Of a DNA stretch of 7,249 nucleotides, positions 1 to 5,899 are shown piece after piece. The notes beneath the pieces are model-generated. The model was not told the DNA's origin, made no database searches, and saw only the letters and a program-made list of their open reading frames with translations. Each line of letters starts with the position of its first letter. The first letter of the stretch is position 1. Origin of the DNA: Acidobacteriaceae bacterium. Its GTDB lineage: Bacteria > Acidobacteriota > Terriglobia > Terriglobales > SbA1. The stretch covers positions 234-7,482 of the forward strand of contig PLEA01000558.1 of assembly GCA_003136335.1 (NCBI GenBank), in the 5' to 3' direction. The translations under genes and the position numbers were made by a program.

Positions 1-825
1 CTGGCGCAGTATTTCGTCGATTTCGTGCAGGCTTACCAGCAGCAGGGCATCCCCATCTATGCCCTGTCCGTGCAGAACGAGCCTCTCTACTCGACTACGG
101 GATACCCGTCAGAATCTCTCGCCGCGAGCGACGAATCAACCTTCATCGCAGGTAATCTCGGACCTGCCCTGAGCACTGCCGGACTCGGGAGTGTGAAGAT
201 CTTCGCCTATGAACACAATTGGGATAACACGGCCTATCCGGACTCGATGCTCGGCAGCTCCGCCGCGCAGTATCTTGCCGGCAGCTCGTTTCACTGTTAC
301 GCGGGCGATCCCAGCGCGCAATCGACCGTGAAAACTGCCTTCCCCACCAAGGACATTTGGTTCACAGAATGCTCGGGCATTACTTCATCCAGCTTTGCCG
401 GCGACCTGGTGTGGAACGCCGAGCACTTGCTGATCGGCGCCACGCGCAACTGGGCCCGGAGCGTCTCCCTTTGGAATCTAGCTCTCGATCAGAACTCCGG
501 CCCCAAGAACGGCACTTGCTCCAACTGCCGAGGGGTAGTGACGATCGACGACAGTGTTTCCCCGGCCAATGTCACTCTTAACGTGGAGTACTACATCCTG
601 GGACATCTGGGAAAGTTCGTCGTCCCGGGCGCGCACCGCATCGATTCAAACACTCTCGGCGCCGGCAGCATCGAAGATGTCGCTTTTCAGAATCCCGATG
701 GATCGATCGTCCTGCTGGTGCTGAACTCCGCCAGCAACGCCGGAACCTTCACCGTGAGTTCCAAAGGCCAGTCATTCAATTACACGCTGCCGGCCGGGGC
801 TGTTGCCACCTTTAGCTGGAAGTAA
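1..825 (+). CDS. GH30-family glycoside hydrolase, C-terminal part (5' end outside window)
   Basis: The frame is open from base 1, so the true start lies upstream and the GTG at 25 is only an internal Val. The 274 visible residues cover the second half of a retaining GH30 (beta/alpha)8 barrel and its C-terminal beta-sandwich. The acid/base Glu is E27 in VQNEP (bases 79-81). The nucleophile is E123 in WFTECSG (bases 367-369). HCYAG near residue 98 and a Trp-rich strand followed by a C-x2-C pair (C173, C176, TCSNCRG) are typical of the family. The last 75 or so residues look like the beta-sandwich, ending in FSWK. Known members cleave beta-1,6-glucan, glucosylceramide, xylan or related beta-linked substrates; the subfamily and substrate cannot be fixed here. 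The enzyme is probably secreted, but its signal peptide would be off-window. The gene is convergent with the GH3 gene, 12 bp away. Assignment to GH30 is firm; specificity is open. Confidence 0.88.
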   Translation: MAQYFVDFVQAYQQQGIPIYALSVQNEPLYSTTGYPSESLAASDESTFIAGNLGPALSTAGLGSVKIFAYEHNWDNTAYPDSMLGSSAAQYLAGSSFHCYAGDPSAQSTVKTAFPTKDIWFTECSGITSSSFAGDLVWNAEHLLIGATRNWARSVSLWNLALDQNSGPKNGTCSNCRGVVTIDDSVSPANVTLNVEYYILGHLGKFVVPGAHRIDSNTLGAGSIEDVAFQNPDGSIVLLVLNSASNAGTFTVSSKGQSFNYTLPAGAVATFSWK

Positions 826-837
826 TCTGGGTTCTCT

Positions 838-3351
838 CTAGCGCGTCAGAGTGAACTTGCCCCGCAGTTGGATGTCGTCCGAAGAACCGCCGACCAGAAC
901 CGTGAAGTCACCCGGCTCGGCGCTCCAGTCTTTCTTCTGAACGTCATAAAAGGAGAACGCCCTGCGCTTAAGCGTGAGGGTTACACGCCTGCTCTCGCCC
1001 GGCTTCAGGTTTACTTTTGCGAATCCCTTCAACTCCTTGACAGGCCGCGGAACGCTGCCGTGGGAGTCGCCGACGTACAATTCCGCCACTTCCGCCGCCG
1101 CACGTTGACCTGTATTTCTTACATCAAACGAAACCGTCACAGGCTCGTTCAAGTTTCCGTTCTGCGGCGTCACCGACAACTTAGTGTATGCAAACGTGGT
1201 GTAGGAAAGACCGTAACCGAACGCGAACAACGGCTTCGTTTCCGAACGATCAAAGTGCCGGTATCCCAGGAAAATGCCTTCCGAGTACTGCACCCGGTTC
1301 CCGCCATTTTCCGGGTAATAGCTGTGAAACGTAGGATTGTCTTCCCAGCGTCGCTCAAAAGATGCCGGCAGCTTGCCCGACGGGCTGTAATCGCCAAAAA
1401 GAATTTGCGCCAGCGCCGTTCCGCCCTCCTGTCCCGGATACCATGCGTGCAGAACAGCTGCAACATTTTTAATCCATCCCGTCATATCCACGTTTCCGCC
1501 CGCGGTCAGCACAACAATCACGTTCTTGTTCACGGCGCTGATTTGCCGAATGAGTTCATCCTGGCCGCCCGGAAGCTGGAAAGTTCGATCAAAACCCTCT
1601 CCTTCCGTCTTGGGATCGAATCCCGCGCAAATGATCACAGCATCAGCCTTCGCGGCCAGAGCTTTGGTTTCGCGGCCGATGAACGCCTCGGCTCGAGTCA
1701 CCCCAAAACCCACAATGGCGCTGCCCACCGATTCGAAATATTCGAGGCGGATCTTGTACGCTTGGCCACCTTCCAGATGCCGCGCAGCAGTATCCATTGT
1801 CTGAGAATGAGGTAGCCAGTCATCGATCGCAATCTCGTCGCCGACGTAGAGCCGAACCCCGTCGTCTGCGGAGGTGAAAAACTTATAATCCCCGCCCTCC
1901 TTCGGCACGAAATAGCCTGTCCAACGAATCGAGAAATGATCGACCGGTTCGCCCGCGGCAAAACTGCCTTCTCCCCAATCAAAGTGGACATGCTTGTCGG
2001 TGCGAACCAGAGCAGGCGCGCCTTTGAGTTCTTCGTTGCTGAAATATTCGCCCTTTAAACCACTCTCGCCGTTGGGAGCAGTAACGAACTCGGAGCTTTC
2101 AAAAACCTCGTCGAGAGGAGGAACGTCGACCGCATACAAGACCTTGGCTTTGGTCCCCAGGCGGTTGCTGATGCCTTCCAGACAACTGACGGCGTTGAAT
2201 GGCTTGGTTTCTGCGCTGCCGCCTCCGCCAATCACAGCGGGGTAAGCATCGGGACCAATAACCGCAATGGTCTTCAATCTGTTTTCATCGAGCGGAAGCA
2301 GATTGCCCGAGTTCTTGAGCAGAACCATGCCGTCCCTGGCCATTTCGAGCGCGACTTGCCGTCCCTCCTGACTATAAGAAGGAATATCGCTATCGGTCTG
2401 AGGCTGATCGAAGAACCCGAACTCGATCGCCTTGCGGAGAATTCTTCTAACCTTATCGTCCAGAATTGCTACCGGCATCGTCCCGTGATCGATAACTGGA
2501 AGCAGAGTGTCTCCATTCATGAACGTAGGAGATGGCATTTCAAGATCGAGACCGCCATTGGCGGCGGCAACACCGTCGTGCGTGGCGCCCCAATCCGACA
2601 TAAGAATGCCGTCGAATCCCCACTCCTTCTTAAGAATTTCATTGTTCAGATGGCTGTTCTGGGTCATGTAAGCGCCATTGACCAGGTTGTAGGCATCCAT
2701 GACCGCACCCACATGCGCTTCCTTGACGGACGCTTCAAATGCCGGCAAATAGATTTCGCGCAATGTTCTTTCATCAATGTCAGAGCTTAGAGTCATACGC
2801 GCAAATTCCGAGTTATTCCCGGCAAAGTGTTTCGCCGTCGCAATGACGCGTTGTCCCTGGATCCCTCGGATCACCCCAACCGCCATTCTCGACGCCAGGA
2901 ATGGATCCTCCCCGAAGTATTCGAAGTTGCGGCCATTCATCGGCGCGCGGTAGATATTCATGCCGGGACCAAGAATGAAATGCACTCCACGCGCACGGGC
3001 ATCCTTCCCCATCGCAGTGCCGAAACGTTCTGCGAGGTCGACATCCCAGGAGGCCGCCAGTGCAATGCCGGCCGGATACGCAGTCGTCAACCCATAGTCG
3101 TGAACGCCCATCGGGCCGTCAGACATTCGCAGAGAGGGCACCCCCAGCCGAGGAATTGGACGCGTGTAGAAGTCGCTGATACCGCCGACCATCTCGATCT
3201 TTTCCCCGATCGTCATTTTGCTGAGAATTGAATCGACACGCTTCTCCGCATTTGTTTTCGATGGCGCGGCCTGTGCCATGCCAAACTGCGCCGCCCACAG
3301 AAAGACGATTGCAACTGCGAAGCTTCGGCCACTCGTCGTCGTTCGCTTCAT
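838..3351 (-). CDS. Secreted GH3 beta-glycosidase (beta-glucosidase-like) with inserted PA14 domain
   Basis: The 837-residue product would hydrolyse terminal beta-linked sugars from oligosaccharides in the periplasm or outside the cell. It has a signal peptide (MKRTTTSGRSFAVAIV, then a hydrophobic run ending near FGMAQA). A GH3 N-terminal barrel follows, with KHFAGNN and the nucleophile D253 in LMSDWG (bases 2593-2595). The GH3 C-terminal sandwich starts near residue 335 and is interrupted at about 430-553 by a PA14 domain (GEYFSNEELKG, YKFFTSADDGVRLYVG). It resumes with TEGEGFDR, where E585 is the likely acid/base. A fibronectin III-like domain fills roughly the last 100 residues. PA14 insertions in GH3 enzymes are known to shape the sugar-binding pocket. 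I chose the ATG at 3351 because GGAGAGGG lies 7 nt upstream and a normal signal peptide follows. The in-frame ATGs at 3357 and 3399 are worse: the first is too close to that site, the second has no ribosome site and adds a polar leader. Exact substrate (glucoside, xyloside or other) is unresolved. Confidence 0.93.
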   Translation of the reverse strand: MKRTTTSGRSFAVAIVFLWAAQFGMAQAAPSKTNAEKRVDSILSKMTIGEKIEMVGGISDFYTRPIPRLGVPSLRMSDGPMGVHDYGLTTAYPAGIALAASWDVDLAERFGTAMGKDARARGVHFILGPGMNIYRAPMNGRNFEYFGEDPFLASRMAVGVIRGIQGQRVIATAKHFAGNNSEFARMTLSSDIDERTLREIYLPAFEASVKEAHVGAVMDAYNLVNGAYMTQNSHLNNEILKKEWGFDGILMSDWGATHDGVAAANGGLDLEMPSPTFMNGDTLLPVIDHGTMPVAILDDKVRRILRKAIEFGFFDQPQTDSDIPSYSQEGRQVALEMARDGMVLLKNSGNLLPLDENRLKTIAVIGPDAYPAVIGGGGSAETKPFNAVSCLEGISNRLGTKAKVLYAVDVPPLDEVFESSEFVTAPNGESGLKGEYFSNEELKGAPALVRTDKHVHFDWGEGSFAAGEPVDHFSIRWTGYFVPKEGGDYKFFTSADDGVRLYVGDEIAIDDWLPHSQTMDTAARHLEGGQAYKIRLEYFESVGSAIVGFGVTRAEAFIGRETKALAAKADAVIICAGFDPKTEGEGFDRTFQLPGGQDELIRQISAVNKNVIVVLTAGGNVDMTGWIKNVAAVLHAWYPGQEGGTALAQILFGDYSPSGKLPASFERRWEDNPTFHSYYPENGGNRVQYSEGIFLGYRHFDRSETKPLFAFGYGLSYTTFAYTKLSVTPQNGNLNEPVTVSFDVRNTGQRAAAEVAELYVGDSHGSVPRPVKELKGFAKVNLKPGESRRVTLTLKRRAFSFYDVQKKDWSAEPGDFTVLVGGSSDDIQLRGKFTLTR

Positions 3352-3358
3352 AAGCATT

Positions 3359-3366
3359 CCCTCTCC
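3359..3366 (-). promoter_or_regulatory. Ribosome binding site of the GH3 gene
   Basis: The minus strand reads GGAGAGGG here, 7 nt before the ATG at 3351. It decides the start in favour of 3351 over the upstream in-frame ATGs at 3357 and 3399. Confidence 0.7.
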
Positions 3367-3445
3367 AGTTTGCGATCCAGCATAACTCAACTTCTTCATG
3401 GGGCTGTTCGTTTGACACGCTGGCGGACGAATGGGAATAGGCTGA

Positions 3446-3469
3446 GGCTTAAGTCCACCCTTAAAAGCC
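3446..3469. repeat. Short inverted repeat (GGCTT-N14-AAGCC)
   Basis: Perfect 5-bp arms GGCTT (3446-3450) and AAGCC (3465-3469) flank a 14-bp loop with A/T-rich ends (TTAAG and CTTAA near the arms). It sits 3 bp from the second inverted repeat in the GH3 upstream region. It may be an operator or part of a composite hairpin; chance is also possible. Confidence 0.22.
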
Positions 3470-3472
3470 GAT

Positions 3473-3492
3473 GTTCTCTATGGCTTGAGAAC
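3473..3492. repeat. Short perfect inverted repeat (GTTCTC-N8-GAGAAC)
   Basis: Two exact 6-bp arms, GTTCTC at 3473-3478 and GAGAAC at 3487-3492, are separated by 8 bp. It begins 13 bp past the cupredoxin stop and about 120 bp upstream of the GH3 start. It could be a weak transcription-end hairpin for the leftward operon or an operator for GH3. On the minus strand the nearest T-run is only TTTT, about 6 nt after the stem, so a strong intrinsic terminator is not supported. Arms this short can occur by chance. Confidence 0.35.
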
Positions 3493-3505
3493 TCGCGTGG
3501 TGAAC

Positions 3506-4204
3506 CTAGGGTCGCGCATACGCGGGACTGTCAGGATCCGGACGGTCATAATCGCGACCGTATTTGTTCTTGTGAGCGGTTTCCAGGCTGGATTCCGGCA
3601 GGCTGAAGGTTCCGAAGGAGGTATCGCCCCCAGTCACGGTGATTTCCCGCTCCGCCGCCCGCAGCCTATCCGGCGAAACAGAGGGATGAAAAACATGCAT
3701 TTGGTAACGGCCAGGGACAACATTTCGCAAGCTGATCTCGCCACGCCAGTTGGAGATCGCATAATACGGAGTGTTCACCGCAATCACCACGGCGCTCATC
3801 TCGGGATGAATGTTGCAGAAGATGAAAGATATACCCGGCTTATCGAATCTAACAAATTGAGTCGAGCCGCTCTCGTAAAGTCCGAGATCGAAGCGTTTCC
3901 CGTCGAACAAAGAAAAGACATTGTGAAAAAAAGGATCGTGGTTAGGGAATTCGACCTGACCGCCCGCTGGAATTACTAGCAACGAAGGATGGAAACTCTT
4001 ATCTTTCTGGATCAGTTGAGGGATTTGCAATGTCTGCTGCGGGGGCGCCGCAAGCGCGGGGATCGTCCCCAAAGGAGTGAGCCAGACTACAACTTTCGAG
4101 GCATCACTCTTGTTGCGCCCGTTTCGCGTGAGCTGCACCTTGCCCTTAAGTTCCACATTCTGCGCCGCAGCAAGGACGCAGGGCATCAGTAGGATGCAGA
4201 ACAC
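3506..4204 (-). CDS. Secreted cupredoxin (amicyanin-like copper site) with C-terminal regulatory-like beta domain
   Basis: The protein is 232 residues from the GTG at 4204. It looks like a periplasmic type-1 copper protein that would carry single electrons or bind copper. After a hydrophobic leader ending AAAQ comes a beta-rich part with VIPAGGQVEFPNHDP, then FFHNVF (likely ligand H94) and FCNIHPEMS (ligands C130, H133, M136). The C-x2-H-P-x-M spacing is the short ligand loop known from amicyanin, which probably explains why relatives are often named methylamine utilization proteins; nothing else here points to methylamine use. Residues about 145-200 (WRGEISLRNVVPGRYQMHVFHP) resemble a carboxypeptidase-regulatory-like beta domain. 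The tail is polar, rich in Asp, Tyr and Pro. The GTG start has no ribosome site and gives a signal peptide without a basic n-region, so a CTG start at 4237 is more likely (243 residues). It is the last gene after the porin and kinase genes. Confidence 0.85.
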   Translation of the reverse strand: MFCILLMPCVLAAAQNVELKGKVQLTRNGRNKSDASKVVVWLTPLGTIPALAAPPQQTLQIPQLIQKDKSFHPSLLVIPAGGQVEFPNHDPFFHNVFSLFDGKRFDLGLYESGSTQFVRFDKPGISFIFCNIHPEMSAVVIAVNTPYYAISNWRGEISLRNVVPGRYQMHVFHPSVSPDRLRAAEREITVTGGDTSFGTFSLPESSLETAHKNKYGRDYDRPDPDSPAYARP

Positions 4205-4233
4205 CGTTCGGCGATGAGCGAAGCGAAGCAGGC

Positions 4234-5844
4234 TCAGAATAATATCCCCATAGCAAGATTGATTTGGTTGGTTGTGCTGGAGCTGCTATACACGGGATAG
4301 CTGTGCAAACGTCTGAATTCCGCAGAAAGCAGCAAGTCCGATCGCGGCCGATAGACCAGATTCTCCAGCCAGCCACGATTGCGGCCCAGAATGGTAGAGA
4401 AGTTGTTGGCATCAACGGCAAAGCCCCGAACGTCAGTCGCAAAAGCATCATCCTCAGCGAAGACGCCGTTCAGTTCCAGCTTGGAAGTGAGTTGGAGTTT
4501 GACTTGGCTCCACCCTCCCGCGGAATCAAGACCGCGAATACGTGTCGCCGCGGAAGAAGGATTGCCGCCGAACAGCACGGCGCGCCCGATCCCCGCTCCC
4601 AGTCCTCCCACCCCACGGCCCCGATAGAATTCGCCGGAGAGGTTCAAGCGGCGAAGGATTGGGATCTGCCAATCCGACATACCAGCCCAAGCGTCGACGT
4701 TTCGGTCCCATGCCCAGTTCTGGCGGCCGTAGTAGCCGGCTACGGCAAGAGTCAAAGGGTGATCAAATACAGGACGGGTCCATGCGGCGCGCATGGCATA
4801 AGCAGGCTGACCGGAGTATTCGCCGGCTTGTGCCGAGCGATAAAACGGATTGTATGGCGGTTCCCAATCCAGATTATCCAGAACTCCACCCTGCAAGGTT
4901 AACGTCTGCTGGTTCGCAAGGTTGAAGCGATGCTCGATGCGAAGCTGCGGCGTCCAGCCCCACAGATTTCCGGCATAAGCAAAGGCTGGAGTCGCCAGCG
5001 ATGCAAAGGAGGTCGGAGAAAGCGGCGAGATGAACAGCGAATCCTGCCCTGCGATCACGGAAGTATTTTCCCAATCGAGTCGCAAGCTCGCGGTTTGCAT
5101 GCGCGCGATGCCAAAGTTCACGCCATTGTTGGTTGCAGGGAATCCTCCGGCAAAATCGAACTGCACGCTGGCTGAACTCTTCCCCCCTGCCAGGGTTGGC
5201 CCGAAAAGTTCCAAGCCAATCTCGGTTTGTCGCAAGGTAGCACCGAGGCTGACCTGGGAATCGCCAGGAGCGACCGCTTGCGCGTAGTTGGGAAAGTCCA
5301 GGTTGTCGGAATTGCCCACGTTGTGAAAGGCATTCATCAGCACAATTCCGTAGAGCCGGGCGCGATACTTCGCGGCAGTTTCCACCTTGGTTTGGTATTG
5401 CTCATTAATCTTCGAGCCCAGCAGTTGAGTCGATTCTTCCAGCTTCTGAACCCGGCTTCCCAGCTCCGCAGTCGTCGTGCCAGAGATGCTTGCGGATTCT
5501 GACTCACGATCCGGGACTGAATTTGCATCGGAAGATGTTTGGGCGGGCAAATCAGGGCTGATATTGGTCGACCCCGCGAGCGGCGCGAGGAGCTTGCGAG
5601 TGTCTTGCAATTCCTGACGTAATTCTCGCATTTCAGCACGCGACTGCGCATTCTCCGCCCGCATTTGCTCGATCACGGCGCTCAATTCCCGCACCTGCGC
5701 ATCCAGGTCCCGCAGCGAAGCGTCCTCGGTTTGAGATGCAGCCGCGGGCGGGCCTACCTGCGCCACACTATTGCTGATCAAAAAAAAGGAAGCGGCCACC
5801 GTCATGATGCTTGTACGAAGCGCAAGGCCTACATGGTTTGTCAT
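4234..5844 (-). CDS. Porin-like outer-membrane beta-barrel protein with N-terminal coiled coil (DcaP-like)
   Basis: The 536-residue product would form an outer-membrane channel for a small solute. It has a signal peptide (MTNHVGLALRTSIMTV, then a hydrophobic run, cleavage near SVA). A strongly heptad-like coiled coil spans about 42-87 (LRDLDAQVRELSAVIEQMR and onward). A Ser/Thr/Asp-rich linker and a second short helical segment at about 128-150 follow. The barrel runs from about 161 to the end, with alternating amphipathic strands and many aromatic residues. The last residues NLAMGILF end in Phe, the usual barrel-assembly signal. This layout resembles trimeric DcaP-type porins, whose N-terminal coiled coil sits in the periplasm; membership is my inference from layout and style. 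I chose the ATG at 5844 because AGGAGG lies just upstream and the leader is a clean signal peptide; the in-frame GTG at 5865 has no ribosome site. It is 55 bp downstream of the kinase and overlaps or abuts the cupredoxin. Confidence 0.82.
   Translation of the reverse strand: MTNHVGLALRTSIMTVAASFFLISNSVAQVGPPAAASQTEDASLRDLDAQVRELSAVIEQMRAENAQSRAEMRELRQELQDTRKLLAPLAGSTNISPDLPAQTSSDANSVPDRESESASISGTTTAELGSRVQKLEESTQLLGSKINEQYQTKVETAAKYRARLYGIVLMNAFHNVGNSDNLDFPNYAQAVAPGDSQVSLGATLRQTEIGLELFGPTLAGGKSSASVQFDFAGGFPATNNGVNFGIARMQTASLRLDWENTSVIAGQDSLFISPLSPTSFASLATPAFAYAGNLWGWTPQLRIEHRFNLANQQTLTLQGGVLDNLDWEPPYNPFYRSAQAGEYSGQPAYAMRAAWTRPVFDHPLTLAVAGYYGRQNWAWDRNVDAWAGMSDWQIPILRRLNLSGEFYRGRGVGGLGAGIGRAVLFGGNPSSAATRIRGLDSAGGWSQVKLQLTSKLELNGVFAEDDAFATDVRGFAVDANNFSTILGRNRGWLENLVYRPRSDLLLSAEFRRLHSYPVYSSSSTTNQINLAMGILF
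4245..4249 (-). promoter_or_regulatory. Candidate ribosome binding site for a CTG start of the cupredoxin
   Basis: The minus strand reads GGGGA inside the last codons of the porin gene, 7 nt before a CTG at 4237-4235. That CTG is in the cupredoxin frame and overlaps the porin TGA as CTGA. This geometry fits translational coupling, but a CTG start is rare and the site is only five bases. Confidence 0.4.
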
Positions 5845-5899
5845 ACATCCTCCTGGGCGGGGCACGGAACATCGGAAAATGAAAAAATGGAAACGCGGG
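5845..5899 (-). other. Short kinase-porin intergenic gap
   Basis: The 55 bp between the kinase stop and the porin ATG hold a T-rich stretch on the minus strand (CATTTTTTCATTTTCC) and the AGGAGG ribosome site. I see no hairpin before the T-run, so it does not look like a terminator, and there is little room for a regulated promoter. This supports co-transcription of kinase and porin. Confidence 0.5.
5849..5854 (-). promoter_or_regulatory. Ribosome binding site of the porin gene
   Basis: A consensus AGGAGG on the minus strand precedes the ATG at 5844 with a short 4-nt spacer (ATGT). An out-of-frame ATG lies within that spacer. The site fixes the start at 5844 rather than the GTG at 5865. Confidence 0.7.

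Larger units (their letters stand above)
3352..3505. other. 154-bp gap between cupredoxin stop and GH3 start
   Basis: No gene is visible here. Because the next gene upstream (the cupredoxin) points the same way, this stretch must hold either the end of that operon, the GH3 promoter, or both. It contains two short inverted repeats (3446-3469 and 3473-3492) and the GH3 ribosome site. I could not find a convincing minus-strand -35/-10 pair, nor a hairpin directly followed by a long T-run. GH3 could be independently transcribed or read through from the upstream operon. Confidence 0.5.

Noticed and set aside
868..1815. Long rightward open frame of 315 codons opposite the GH3 gene
   Set aside because: It lies wholly antisense to a clear GH3 coding region. 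Its translation is Arg/Ser-rich with no recognisable domain, as expected for a shadow frame in G+C-rich coding DNA.
2356..3231. Rightward open frames at 2356-2790 and 2827-3231
   Set aside because: Both are antisense to the GH3 catalytic domain, lack ribosome sites and resemble no family.
3352..3399. Longer GH3 start at the ATG at 3399
   Set aside because: No Shine-Dalgarno sequence precedes it and it would put a polar 16-residue leader before the signal peptide. The ATG at 3351 has GGAGAGGG at good spacing.
3412..3440. TTGACA on the plus strand as a possible -35 box
   Set aside because: At 17-bp spacing the -10 position reads GAATAG, a poor match, and there is no rightward gene downstream for it to serve.
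3485..3979. Rightward open frame opposite the cupredoxin
   Set aside because: It mirrors the cupredoxin, whose copper-site motifs show which strand is real.
4213..4231. Small GCGAA tandem repeat near the porin-cupredoxin junction
   Set aside because: Only two copies are present. It is explained by codons for the basic leader of the cupredoxin (LLRFAHRR) if translation starts at 4237.
5845..5865. GTG start of the porin at 5865
   Set aside because: It has no ribosome site and would place the AGGAGG inside the coding region. The ATG at 5844 directly follows that site and begins a clean signal peptide.
5877..5893. T-rich run on the minus strand after the kinase as a terminator
   Set aside because: No stem-loop precedes it, and the porin start follows closely with a strong ribosome site.
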